Made by a program: the position numbers and the translations under genes. From positions 7,812,001-7,876,000 of the forward strand of contig NC_003279.8 in assembly GCF_000002985.6 (NCBI RefSeq): DNA of 64,000 nucleotides. The letters run 5' to 3'. The notes beneath the pieces were generated by a model, which saw only the letters and a program-made list of their open reading frames with translations, did no database searches and had not been told where the DNA came from. Positions within the stretch are counted from its first letter, which is position 1. Each line of letters starts with the position of its first letter. The stretch comes from Caenorhabditis elegans. Its lineage: Eukaryota; Nematoda; Chromadorea; Rhabditida; Rhabditidae. Positions 24,713 through 35,985 of the stretch are shown one piece after another.

Positions 24713-25063
24713 TAAAATCAATGTCTTTCATATTTTCACGTTTATCTCTGAACACTCATGGGTAAACATGTATACTCTAATTATATATTTCGATCCCTGG
24801 TACATAGTTGTACATATATGTATTTTAACTTCCTGTCTCCGCCCAAAATTTGCCATTTTATTCCCATTCCAGTCATTTTGATTCCCACAAACCTGTGATC
24901 ATGGTTATGATTCTAGCCTGCCTGTTATACTATTAGTTTCAGGAAATAACATGAAGTTTTATCTACTATTCCTGACACAATTATTTCAATTATCCATGAG
25001 GTTCTGTGCCTTTTCTACTTTTTCGTTTGTTTTTCCTTGACAAAACTACTTTTTTTCAAACAG
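24713..25063 (+). other. gras-1 3' region and spacer
   Basis: 351 bp from the gras-1 stop to the acceptor (TTTTTTTCAAACAG) directly before the next ATG. The U-rich tract and same-strand neighbours would permit operon processing, but the gap is on the long side and I see no clean AATAAA. Confidence 0.4.
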
Positions 25064-27727
25064 ATGCACTCATTGTCAAGGATTCTTCTTCATCGCAGTA
25101 ACAGTGTGCTCAATTCGCCTACTTTTCTTGTTGCTGTTAGGTAGACCTTTTCATCATTAAAACCTGTTTTATTCTGAGTATCCGTTAAATTCAATATTAT
25201 CCCTCTAAAAAATGTGTTCTACTTCAGACAAACATCAGCCGGTCCACCTCCAGCCACTCCAGCTAAAGAAGGATCCTTGACCTACAAGTATGAACAATTT
25301 ATTGGAAAATGGCCTAAAGTGTTGGCACTTCACAGGACTGTTCTTGAAGGTGAGGGAGTTCTCCGATTAACTTACTTACTTTTGAAATTCAAAAATGACA
25401 TTTTCTGATCTTTTTTATTTTTATTCAGAGATCTTGACATGCTCTCTTAAAGTCGCACGGATTTATTCAGATGGGTCTCGGCGCAAAGTTTATGGCAACT
25501 TAAACTTCGCCCCGTGACTCATCTGAATAAATCCGTACACCTTCATGAAGGAATGCCAAAATCGTGTAAGATTACAATATCATCTTGTGAATCATATATT
25601 CAGGCTCTCGATGGTGCTTTGCCGATGTGAAAATGTATTTCAAGACGAAACGAGCTGTGGCTACCGGTCAGAAGAAGCTCACAGATCTCAGCGTTGAGGA
25701 ATTGGAGACACTTGTTCAGGTAGAAATAAACTACGGAAAAGGGTCTATTCGTTGTTCTTTTTCTTCATGAATAGACTCAAATTCTCCCTTTTTGTTTTTA
25801 TTTTCTATTACAAGGATAGTCAAAATACTAGCAAATTATCTAGAGTGGAAGCGAATTGATCAAAATGCTCACACTCATTGTGATTCTACAAATTCCTGGT
25901 CCTGGCGACATTCTAATTCTTATGTTGTGAGTTGTCCTAACATTTTTGGAATATTTTTTGTCGGTGTTGTTAGTTATTTTTAATTCCGTTTTCTTCTTTT
26001 ATATAAAAAATTTGGGAGCGTTCTTTGGGGGTTTTGCTTTAAATTATAGATACGAAAAAGTATATAGAATTGTACATGATTTTTTTTTCAATCTTTCAAA
26101 AACAAAGGAAACGGTTTAAACGGGCTTTACTTCCCGCGCAATAAAATTCTGGCTAAATTCTTTTTTTTATTTCTTCTTTGCTATTTGGTTTGAAACATTT
26201 GACTCAGGCGTTTTTAAAATTTTTTTGTTTGCAGCATTAAAATAACCTTTTTTTTTTAATTAAATAAGTTGTTCAAAGCAAAACCCCCAAACAACTACTC
26301 CACCTTTAATCCTAACTGGACGGCAAACTCGCAACTAAGAATCTCCGTTTTGGCGTGTCTTTTCTCCCTCAATTTCATCACCAAACAGCTTCGAATCTAA
26401 TTAGAAAACATCTAAATTTCAGTTTTTTAAGCTGAAAACCTTTTACAATGTCTTATTCCATTCAATAATTGGAAAATAATTTTTCGTTTATACAGTCGGG
26501 ATCATTTTTCTATTCGGTAGATTTATAATTAATAATGGAAACGTTATTGAAATAATATAAAAGTAGTCTAATTAGATTCGAAACTGTTTGAGTTTCTCGC
26601 TCTTTTCAGATGCCAGTCGAAGGACCCAAAATGGCGATTGTTACTGCGTTTTTGCCTGTGCCACTCAGTGTTTACGTCTTTGCATTCGCCATGTATGTGG
26701 AAATGATTTCCATTATTTATTTTATTTTCTCACTATTTAATCCCAATGTTTCGACACAAAGTTTATTTTAGAATCTTCTTTCCTCGCCTCGTGCTTACTC
26801 GTCATTTTTGGTCTGACCAGCAGCGACGAGAATATTTCCAATTGGAAGTGACCAAAGCTCTGATCAGTGGAGAGCAACTGCTTAAAACATATGGAAATGT
26901 GAGTTGTCTTCTTTTTCTCTTTATTATAACAATTACGATTAATTTCAGCCTTCGTCGACTGATGAGAACAAAATGAAGCCTCTCGATAAGCTTGATAGTA
27001 GTGAAATGGTATATTTCATCGAGAATATATAATTACAAATTTAATTGTTCAGCTTCTCGTACATAATATGCAATCAATGTATCCAATTCCTGGATCGAGC
27101 AAACGAATCATGAATCGAATGAAAGCTTTAAGAGCTCTCGATAATCTATTGCCAACTACAATTGACGGATTCAACGAAAGACAACTTATTTTTGTAAGTT
27201 TTAAAGATAAACAACAGCCATTGGGAACATATGAATTTTGATCACTGAAATATAAAACTGTTTAAAAAACAATTTTTTAATCGTTGACTTCCAAAAAAGT
27301 TGGTGAAAACCATGTTTTCCCCGCTTTTTGACTTGAAATAAAAAATATTTCAAAACAAATTTACTATGATATTTAGTAATTTTAGCATCATAGGAATGTT
27401 TTTTAAGCATTTCGCCACTAGCCGTAGTTCACTTTAAAATTCTTCAATTACTCGAAAGAAGTTTCAATCTAAGACTATCATTTTGTTTTGATAAATATTT
27501 GTTGTCTATAATTTTTTTCAGAACTGCTACATTCGTAAGATTGATATTGGAAAGAAAAACGACTCGGAAATGCGAGATTCATTGCGGCAGTATGTCAAAT
27601 TCAGTGAGTATCTCTCGGCAAATTATTGCTCGCGGAGCTCTCATGCATCATTACCCTCACATTTTCAGCGTCCCGAATGCCCAACAACGTCTATCTCTAC
27701 GCATCTCCATTGTTCAAACAAAAGTAG
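25064..27727 (+). CDS. LETM1-domain (LETMD1-like) mitochondrial protein
   Basis: Nine exons: 25064-25140, 25228-25349, 25604-25719, 26610-26692, 26772-26898, 26949-27008, 27053-27193, 27522-27603, 27669-27727, giving 288 aa. The N-terminus (MHSLSRILLHRSNSVLNSP) is basic and hydroxylated, like a mitochondrial presequence. The key block is a hydrophobic helix (AIVTAFLPVPLSVYVFAFAI) followed by FFPRLVLTRHFWSDQQRREY. It aligns with the FLFPRQLLIRHFW region of human LETMD1 and with the LETM1 ribosome-binding fold. This suggests a single-pass inner-membrane protein with its C-terminus in the matrix. Two introns hold palindromic repeats (25449-25547 and 26021-26297). Orthology to LETMD1 rather than LETM1 is inferred from the short length. 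Confidence 0.88.
25449..25547. repeat. Short near-perfect palindrome in intron 2 of the LETM1-domain gene
   Basis: The arms 25455-25492 and 25501-25538 are reverse complements with only a few mismatches, separated by 8 bp. Each arm contains GGATTTATTCAGATG followed by a GGTCTCG-like core and GTTTA. It resembles the two arms of the larger element at 50357-50644 and may be an internally deleted relative of it. Confidence 0.85.
26021..26297. repeat. Inverted repeat in intron 3 of the LETM1-domain gene
   Basis: TTTGGGGGTTTTGCTTTAAA near 26024 is mirrored by TTCAAAGCAAAACCCCCAAA near 26272. The arms are about 22 bp with roughly 230 bp of AT-rich DNA between them. It lies inside the 890-bp intron 25720-26609. 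It could be a decayed MITE. Confidence 0.6.
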
Positions 27728-28480
27728 AATATTATGAGCTCTCACCATTGGAATTTTCTTATTTATACCACAAAGCCTATTCATTTTTTATAATCAAATA
27801 AGAGAAATTGTAATTGGCTTGTATTTAGGTCTCGTTTCATGGAAATTATCAAGATTTAGTATTTAGATACTGTAGTTTCTTTTTTTGTTAAGTCATTTAT
27901 TATACAATACGGGACATATTTCTGATACCCATTTCTTCTCCCTTTTTCAGATTTTTCTTTGTACTTGTTTTGGTTTTTTATTTATTGCAGTCCTGTTAAC
28001 AATGAATTTTTGAAAAGTTTTTTTAAAATTTCAATAAGTTCTTCATAAATATCTGTTCAGCTTTTGTGCAGTTTTAATATCTTTTGTTTATTTTTTTTGT
28101 ACGTTTTGGTTGACCTTCCTTTGTGCCACTTTTTTTAAAACTTTCAAAAAGACGAAAAGTTCAATGTATTAGCCCTTTTCTCTTCAAATACCCATTGGCA
28201 CCAAACCCTCTACGCCTCTTCTCGTTAAGTACTTTTTCCCCATCCGCTCCAGAGCTCGCAGCGAAGAGCACGAAGAGAAGCGGTCTCTTCTGAATTATTC
28301 CCTGTTGTGTCATTGCCGCTCCACGCCTTCTGTGAGCTCTCTGCGCGGGTTGACAACTCGTCACTATTTCTAGGCCTTTTTCATGTTATGTTGCACTATG
28401 AAGAAAAAAACAAAAAACTTCAAAAATAGGAATTTTTGCAGGAATACCAAGAAGGAGGAGACGAATGATTGTCAGAAAAG
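27728..28480. promoter_or_regulatory. Intergenic region upstream of the NAA60-like gene
   Basis: The first half is the 3'UTR of the LETM1-domain gene. From about 28190 to 28370 the GC content rises, with CGCAGCGAAGAGCACGAAG and CTCTGCGCGGGTTG. This is the sort of composition seen in worm promoters, and it sits just upstream of a candidate first exon at 28481. No gene is seen. Confidence 0.4.
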
Positions 28481-31400
28481 ATGGAAGGAACTGCTAGATT
28501 GGGATGGTCATTCGATCAAAATGCCCGAAGGGTAAGTGAAGGTCATTCAAAAAGAGCACAATGAACTGAGTATAAGTGACGAACAACGGACCTTAAGTCG
28601 GAAACTCTTTTTTCACCTATGTCGTATGAGCTTGAACTCTTTATATAGTCGAGAAATTTTTCGATTTTTCGATGAAACCGTTGTTCAGAATCACTTTTTT
28701 TCTGTGTTTCGTTTTTTGTTTTTGAAAATCGAAGAATTGGAAAAAATCTTTAGAAAAATAACGCAAAATTTTATTTCAAATCTAATTTTGTTTATGTTGA
28801 TGAGAAAAAACCAAAGAAAAACATAATTTTCCTTTAAAACGAAATTCTAAATTAAAAAAAAAATTTTTTTTAATCGAATAGCACCACCCTTATCATTTCA
28901 TAATTTTTATTTGGTGTTTCTATATTTCGATTTTACTATTAAAAAATATATTTTTTTTCTCTCTGTTGCCAACAAAAATATAAATTTGTCAACGATAAAA
29001 ACTTTTTCCGGTTTTCTAAAAACTTATTGCCTTTCGAATACACACTTTCAAAATTAAAAGAACCACGAGCCACACATGTTGTCTTTTTTTGTGTAAAACG
29101 AGTGAAATCCGAGACTTTTGAAATGACGACGGACATGCTTGATATATACAGAGATAAAAAGTGTTTTTATTCACGATTTTACTTAAAATTAATTTTTCCC
29201 GTTTTATCCAAAAAAAAAAAAGTTGAGCTTTTCAACGAATCTTCAACTAGAAAGGCAGTAATTATGAAAAGGAAAGATGCGTCTCTCTTTCTTTTTGTCT
29301 TTCGTTCTGTTGGTCCCGGCTTTTCGTATAGTGGAAAGTGAACCGGAAATTGGATTAGACATCCATTCAACCGATTCTTTTGCACCAAAAACCACACCTT
29401 CTATCTTTTCCAACCTGTCTTTTGGTAAAAATTAACGATATCTTCTAATTTTCATGTAAAGTGCCGTCAATTTGGATTTTACTTTAAAATACTCAAACTG
29501 GTTTTAAATTCCGAAATACCAAAAAAGAAAAACTAACAAATTTCATTAAGTTTGAAAAAAAGACCGACGATTTTGGCGATTTTTCATTTCTTTCTAATCT
29601 TCTCATTTGAATTACCGCGCTTTTGTCTCTAAGCTCCGCCCATAAAACCGTGCCGCACTTCGGCTTTTTTCAATTTAATTCGTGAAACACAGCACCAAAA
29701 TGGTTGATTGATGAGCCAATTCATCTTAAAGTTTCTCCACTTGTCCTTCTCCTTGTTTTGTTTCATTTTTCGCCGCCTTTCTACAACCACCACCACTACC
29801 ACCATAACCATCTGTCAAATGTCGATATAAATTTGATAAGTGACAAAACTGGGAGCTTTTTCTCCCTTTTTTCCACAATTCTAGACACTTCCATTGAACG
29901 ACTGAACGACGACTCGTTTGTTTCCGTTTTTTTCGAACTTTATTTCTTTCGCTAAATAACTGACAGTGAAAAATCGAAAATTTTTATGGAAGTTTTTTAA
30001 AATCTCTTTTTTGTTTTGGTTTAACGTGAACTGTCAGTCACTACATATTTAAACGTACAATTTGATTATTTATTTCTATTAGTTAATTCTAGCCAATACT
30101 GTGAGTTCTTGTTTTGATACATCAAGAATACGATGAAGCTGTGATTTTTAATCTCTTAAATTGCGTTTTTTTCAGAGCAAAGGTTTGTGGATGGAATCAG
30201 TTGACATGACACCATCTTCATCAACACACATTCAACAACCACTTGCTTTGTCTGATTCATTTACTCTTCGAAGACTTCAAACATGGGATCGTATGGCTGT
30301 TGAAGCACTATGCAATGAATCATTTCCTATTCAATATCCAGATTGTTGGTACGATGAAGTTGTGTCTGGAGGATTATTGTCGACTGGATTATTTGATGGA
30401 GAACAGTTAGCAGCCATGGTTGTTTCAGAAACCAAGTTCCTCTATGATTGTAATCTTGAGGTGCGGAATCATTGAAAAAAGGAGTATTTGTGTTATATCA
30501 AAACGCTCCTAATGACCAAACAATGCCAATTTTCAAAATGAGTGCTTTTCAATATTTCAAAAAAAAAGTCAAGTTTTAACTGAAATCTTTAATTTTGCTA
30601 ATCTGTCGGTGTCTCAGCTGCTGGAAATTAATTTTATATAATGAAAATGCCGACTGCATATTTCATATTAATTCTTACTAGGGAATGACCAGAATAAATG
30701 GAGCGATATTCAAAAAAAAAATATTGTATCGGAAAGCTGACATTCTCTACTATAAGAATATGACTGAAATTTTTGCCCGTTCGGGCTGGAAATCTGAAAT
30801 TTTTACGTCTGAAATTCTACACTGAAATCAGTGCATTTCCTATGGTTAACAGTGGATTTTTGTCTCTGGCGCCAACAGAAGTCTCACCACAATGGTGGAA
30901 GGGCGAAAACATCGGTTCGGTGGTCGAGTGGTGAACGCGTTCGCCTCTTGAGCAGAAGTTTGTGGGTTCGGTTCCCATACATGGTTTAACTTTTGGCCTT
31001 TTTTATACAAAATTTTCAGAACGGGAAACAAGTATTTAGAACATTTTTTTGAGGGTTTTACATAATTTTTTTGCTTTTTAATTGAACCATAATTACCCTG
31101 GAAACTTTTCAGAAATTTTAATTTTTTTCGAAAATTGTCACTTTTTTCTCCACCAAACCCATGAGAAAATTTGATCGAAAAATTTTTTTTTGAAATTTTT
31201 TTAAAAATGCATGAAATATTTTAGAGTGTCACAAATAACCTATTTTTCATTATTTTCAATGACCGAATCATTGATTCTGATGCCTTATCAAGACGTTTTA
31301 CCAAATCGATATTGGCAAAACATCTTGTTTTTGAGGCTCCATATCTCTGCAGGAAAAAATCGCACTAAAAAGTGATCAACTAGAAACTTGTTAAACACAA

Positions 31401-32604
31401 TGTGATCTAAAACATTTCAGTTGAACACTTTTTTGTAAAAAATTTCGTTGCCGAGTTGGAACCAATTGATTTGAGCTTCATTATTTTTGAATATTCTAAA
31501 TAGTTAAAGATCTATATCTTGGCAACGAAATTTTTTACAAAAAAGTGTTCAACTGAAAAGTTTTAGATTACATTGTGTTTAACAAGTTTTCAGTTAATCA
31601 CTTTTTAGTGCGATTTTTTCCTGCAGAGATATGGAGCCTCAAAAACAAGATGTTTTGCCAATATCGATTTGGTAAAACTTTATTTTAATTTTTTTTTTCA
31701 TATTATTGTTTTTATATTGGGTCAAAACGTATTTGCTCTGCTAAATAGTTAGCTGGCGCTAATTTTTAATTTTATTATTTTCGTATTTTGATAAATTTCA
31801 CTGAAATTGTCACTTTAATAGTTTACATTCTATTGGTTTTCTTTTATTCAATGTCTTTTGATATCGGAAACGTGATGTTTGCCTTGCATCGTCATTTTCC
31901 CAATCCCCTCCCATCAAATCCCTCGATTTCGAGACATGAGCAGAAGGTGGCAGATCATTTGGCAAGCATTATAAAGGAATCTTATTATGGAGATACCAGT
32001 GTGGAAGAATCCGAATATTTGGTTCAAGAAGAATATGGCGATTGGGAGCCAGAAGTTTTTGAGGTATGTTGGTTTCGACACTATTAATTGTCATTTAAAA
32101 AACCTTTCAGCCGTATGACTGTGTGTTGCCGGATCAAGATGATGTATTGTTCGGTGAGAAAGCTGTATCAAGGGAAGAGTTGGATAAAGCGATCACCTTC
32201 TACCGTAGCGGAAAAATTGGAAGTAGGCCGATAACGACTATGCACCATAGTTATCGCTGGATACGAACCGATGCTCATATGAACAAACTGCGCAAGTACG
32301 AGAAAGATAAAAAAGCGTTCCAAGAAAGCGTGCGGGTTCGTTTGGCACAGCTTACACAACGGCTTTATGAGGAGGTCAAGGAGAAACTTGATAATGGTAA
32401 CGAACATTAATATAACAAGTTTTAATATAAATATTTCAGGAGTCAATTTGCATGATTCTGATTTGATGGCTATGGCACTGGAAATCAACACCCGCGAAAT
32501 GAAGTTGCAAAACTTCAAAGCGTCACAATCCTGGATAACCCGATGGAAGCAAAGCCACAGGTATGTAATAAATTGCGGAGTATGTTAGATATATAGATAT
32601 ATAG

Positions 32605-32669
<65 letters not shown>

Positions 32670-34841
32670 CAGAATCGTGAGTCGGAGAGTCACCAAGTTT
32701 GTCACACGGAAGTGCCTGATCAATAAAGACGCTATCAAAAAAAACGCGGATGATTTTTTCAAGAATGCCAGAACAGAGATCTCCAACTATCACCCGTCGA
32801 TGGTCTTCAATTGTGACCAAACCGGAATTCAAAAGGAGCTGTATCCAGCCCGGTCTTTAGCCTTTATGGGCGAAAAAACAGTCGAGAGGTTGGCGCAATC
32901 GAAATCGTCGCTGACCCACTCGTTTACGTTTCTCCCGATGATTTTCCTCGATGGCTCAATGGGACCCAAGGCGTTTATGGTAATCGCTGAACCAAAAGGC
33001 CAGTTTCCTCCGTCTCGTCCAATTCCAAACTGCCCAAATTTGGAAGTGCGGGCTGGATACAAGACACACATCATGACGAAGCAATTGATGTGCGATTTTT
33101 TCGAAAGTTGTGTCTTCATTCCGTCTGTACCGAAAAAACTGTACATCATGCTGGACAGTTGGCCAGCGTTCAAGGACCATACAACGATCAAGAACTTGGT
33201 TCCCAATGGTCATGATGTCGTCATTCGCAACATTCCAGAGCACACAACTGGAATGATCCAACCGTTGGATGTCTATTGGAATGCGCCATGGAAGGTATGA
33301 ATTTAAATCTTTATAACTTTTTGATAGTATTTTCCAGAGCTTGATCAAGAAGTTCACAGCATATGCCCTTCGAACCCAGACGGATTACGTCATCGCACAG
33401 AGGAACAACGCAATTTGCATGGTATCTGTGTTGTATCACCAGATCTCGGCAGAGCACTTCCGACCGTTTTTACAGCATTGTTGGAAGAAAGCTGGATACG
33501 TGGGTGCTGCGAATACTTCATCAACACCATTTTTGACTCCAGCTCAATATTGCATTGATCATGGTGACACAGTGATTTGCTATCACACTGGATGTAACCA
33601 TCTCGGATTCATCCGATGCGCAAGATGCAAGATGTTTGTTTGTTTTAATCATTTTGTTGTGTCAAAACAACATCTTTGTTCATCTCCTTGAATAATTAAT
33701 AAATTCATGATTGCATTACATTCAAGTTTCGCTATGAATAAAATTGTTTATATGAGGGGATCCATGGTTGTAGTGGTCCATGGTTAAGTTTAAATTTTAG
33801 GGGAAAAGATGTTGAATGAATCATTATGGTGTTGGTCGACACATTGATCATGCTGATATCGATCAGAAAAATTAAAATTTGGGCTTTTATATAGTTTCGA
33901 AAAAACACGTTTAAATTTTTGAAAAACTTTACGTTAGGGTGGAATTGAACCCCAGAGTCCCACCATGCTTGTCATCCACTCTATCCACTCGGCCATCTCG
34001 CTGTTGCAGGCAGTACTAATTGGGGATGGTGATAAGTAAAGCACGTCAAAACGAATAATTTCAGACGTAAAAATTTCAGATTTCCAGCCCGAACGGGCAA
34101 AAATTTCAGTCATATTCTTATAGTAGAGAATGTCAGCTTTCCGATACAATATTTTTTTTTGAATATCGCTCCATTTATTCTGGTCATTCCCTAGTTAGTT
34201 GATCTTGGTATTTTTTTTCTATGCCTCCGACATGATACATAAATTGAAGAAGACTTGTTATCAAAATTTTGAACTGCATTGATGATTTTTTGGAGCTTTT
34301 CAAGATATCTAATTTTAAAACAACCATTATTACATAAAAGCACATTTAAATCAATTTCGTATATTTTGAATCCATTTTAATCTTCAATTCTCTTCCAGGA
34401 TCAAGGAATCCTGCCATCTTCAAACGCCCACGTCGCCTACATTCTATCAATAGCTGTTGATAAAAAATTCCGAAGATTAGGTCTCGCCACGAGACTTTTA
34501 AATAATCTAATGTCGTCTCTATCTGATCATCCACCATATCCACGTGCCGTCTTTCTTCATGTTCTATCTACGAATTCAGCCGCTTTATCTTTCTATAAAA
34601 TGCACGGATTCGAATTCCACGCTTCGTTACCGTAAGTTTTGCAAAATAAAATAAAAAATTCAATTTTGTCAGTTATTTCAGGGAATACTATCGTATTGGA
34701 GAGCAATTGGCCGATGGTTGTACATATGTCAAATACATTAATGGAACCTACACTAATGTCACCTTTACGGATGTCTGTCGAACGTTTGGAAATACGATTT
34801 GCATGCCTCTCAAGGCAATTTGCAAAATGCTCTCTTTTTAG
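28481..34841 (+). CDS. NAA60 (NatF)-type N-alpha-acetyltransferase
   Basis: Core exons: 30191-30460 (ATG at 30191), 34399-34631 and 34682-34841, giving 220 aa. A candidate upstream exon 28481-28531 (ATG at 28481, GTAAGT donor) splices in frame to 30176, adding 22 aa and giving 242 aa. The GNAT fold is clear. There is an N-terminal LRRLQTWDRMAVEALCNESFP strand/helix. The acetyl-CoA loop is in DKKFRRLGLATRLLNNL. LHVLSTNSAALSFYKMHGFE and YYRIGEQLADGCTYVKYING follow. The amphipathic C-terminus (NTICMPLKAICKMLSF) fits the Golgi-membrane anchoring known for NAA60. The family acetylates N-termini of transmembrane proteins facing the cytosol. The 3.9-kb intron 30461-34398 is almost filled by a Tc4-type transposon. 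Intron 28532-30175 is AT-rich with no other feature that I can support. Confidence 0.9.
30678..30816 (+). repeat. Left terminal inverted repeat of Tc4-type element
   Basis: 139 bp starting CTAGGGAATGACC and ending ...ACGTCTGAAATT. It matches the right repeat as a reverse complement, apart from one extra A in the A-run near 30711. Confidence 0.93.
30914..30986 (+). other. tRNA-like module (A and B boxes), left side
   Basis: The A box TGGTCGAGTGG (30921-30931) fits the Pol III consensus. The B box GGTTCGGTTCC (30965-30975) fits except for one base. They are 33 nt apart, as in a tRNA gene. The T-arm can form GTGGG/CCCAT around a 7-nt loop, but the acceptor arms do not pair. It is therefore a degenerate tRNA-derived sequence, not a functional tRNA. 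Confidence 0.6.
31295..31678. repeat. 384-bp palindrome nested in the transposon
   Basis: The left arm starts GTTTTACCAAATCGATATTG and the right arm ends with the complement (…CGATTTGGTAAAAC). The arms run about 160 bp each with few mismatches, passing through GGCTCCATATCTCTGCAGG on the left and its complement on the right. They meet in a short AT-rich centre near 31487. The organisation is that of an inverted-repeat MITE inserted in the 5' part of the Tc4-type element. Confidence 0.88.
31851..33691 (+). CDS. Tc4/pogo-type transposase, open reading frame
   Basis: Five exons: 31851-32063, 32111-32396, 32440-32560, 32673-33294, 33338-33691, giving 531 aa with no internal stop. The N-terminal ~280 aa include a CENP-B/HTH-like region (ASQSWITRWKQSH, typical of pogo-type DNA-binding halves). 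The catalytic domain has the three expected acidic positions: Asp in VFNCDQTG, Asp in YIMLDSWPAF, and Asp in TTGMIQPLDV. The C-terminus is Cys/His-rich (CYHTGCNHLGFIRCARCKMF, then CFNH and HLC) and may bind zinc. Intron 3 holds a 57-bp AT dinucleotide run next to its acceptor. It should be able to encode a full transposase. Whether it is expressed is unknown. Confidence 0.88.
32609..32665. repeat. (AT)n microsatellite in transposase intron 3
   Basis: About 57 bp of uninterrupted AT/TA dinucleotides, ending 5 bp before the TTTCAG acceptor. It is probably length-variable between isolates. Confidence 0.95.
33934..34002 (-). other. tRNA-like module (A and B boxes), right side
   Basis: On the minus strand the A box TGGCCGAGTGG (33995-33985) and B box GGTTCAATTCC (33951-33941) both match the Pol III consensus, 33 nt apart. 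The acceptor and T stems pair poorly. The sequence differs from the left module, so the two are not simply part of the same terminal repeat. Both point toward the transposase gene. Confidence 0.6.
34057..34194 (-). repeat. Right terminal inverted repeat of Tc4-type element
   Basis: 138 bp, ending GGTCATTCCCTAG at 34194 and followed by TTA. It is the reverse complement of the left repeat at 30678-30816 with a one-base length difference. Confidence 0.93.
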
Positions 34842-35985
34842 TATATAAATATTGTGCGTTCAACAAATTTGTCAGATTTTGAAACTAGAAAAACATGATA
34901 TGATACTTGTGAAAAATTATTCGACAATTTTCGTCCAATTTCACTGAAACATGATTTTGTGGGCGTGGCTGGTTACTGTAGCTGACTAATTTCTTGAGCA
35001 CACTGTACCTTGCGGCTTTCATTGTATCTTTTCTCAAACTTTAGTGCATTTCTTACGTTTCACCCCCATCTCTTCATTCATTCTCATCAGGTTCAAAACA
35101 TTTTCAGTTCTTTTTTCATACTCTCGTGCTCCATTTCAAAGTGCTCCAATTCCTCAGATTCATTTCATTTAGATGTATATTCTTTATTAATCGCTCCTTT
35201 ATTTTCCCCTGTAATATTGTACATTTGATTGTGTATTTAACTCGGTTCATCGAAATTTTTTATATTAAAACAACTGCAAGAAAAGAAAAAATAAAACAAT
35301 AAATAAGAATAAACTATCAGGATTTGGAAGATATTAAGTTTTGTGCATGATGTGTTGTCAATTGCAGTGTTGTCTCTTCCTGCGTTATGCTACCTTTAAT
35401 TTTTTTGTTTTTATGAAAACAGTGATTTTAAATTTTAAACTTACTCACAGTAGCTCTTTTCGAGTCGTTTCAATTCTGCACATACCGCCTGTAATTTTTT
35501 GTGACTTTTATTTATCTATTTTGAGTCCACTAAATAGTTTTTAGAGAGAAATTGACAAATTTATAAACAACGTAGAAGTACGTGATTTGAATCACCTAAA
35601 AACGTCCAAAAAGTTCAAAAAATAGCAAGCTTCGCTTTTTGGATATTTTCATGCATTCTTACTAATTTAATTTAGGCGGAGTCGTGCCAGTGGTGATTTT
35701 ATTTTAAAGGAATATGTAGTTACCACTTTTTGAAATTCGCACTCAAAATTTCAGCCTTCTCTCATAGATTTTTAACATTTCATGTTATATATGATCTCTT
35801 AGATTAATGTTTGTCAAATTGTGAAACACTTCTCCACACGGAAAACAGCGAAAGAATGTGTAAATTCATCAATTGTCAAAAATCTATCGATTTCATTTCG
35901 AACATTTTTTTATTTGGGAAGTGTTTTTCAGCAAAAAGAAAAATATATGATAAAAACGCCGAAAATCTATGAGAGATAGCCCCAA
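34842..35985. other. Convergent intergenic region
   Basis: About 1.1 kb between the stop of the NAA60-like gene (+) and the end of the 234-aa gene (-). Several short frames (35010-35228, 35341-35544) are Phe/Leu/Ser-rich and look like chance openings. AATAAA-type signals occur near 35288-35306. I see no gene. Confidence 0.5.

Larger units (their letters stand above)
30678..34194 (+). mobile_element. Tc4-type DNA transposon (Tc4v-like), apparently complete
   Basis: A 3517-bp element bounded by CTAGGGAATGACC at 30678 and its complement ending at 34194. TTA flanks both ends (30675-30677 and 34195-34197), the TNA duplication typical of Tc4/Tc5 elements. The terminal inverted repeats are 138-139 bp and differ by one A in a homopolymer. 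Inside are two tRNA-like modules, a 384-bp palindrome and a five-exon transposase gene with no stop or frameshift that I can see. The size and coding content resemble the Tc4v variant described in C. elegans. It sits in an intron of the NAA60-like gene, in the same orientation as that gene. Confidence 0.92.

Noticed and set aside
30914-30986. Functional tRNA gene
   Set aside because: The A and B boxes are good but the acceptor stems do not pair and the anticodon arm is distorted. Kept only as a tRNA-like module.
30846-31031. Minus-strand open frame over the left tRNA-like module
   Set aside because: Short, and explained by transposon sequence. No splice or start context.
32515-32832. Minus-strand Ile/Tyr repeat protein
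   Set aside because: Produced by translating the (AT)n microsatellite.
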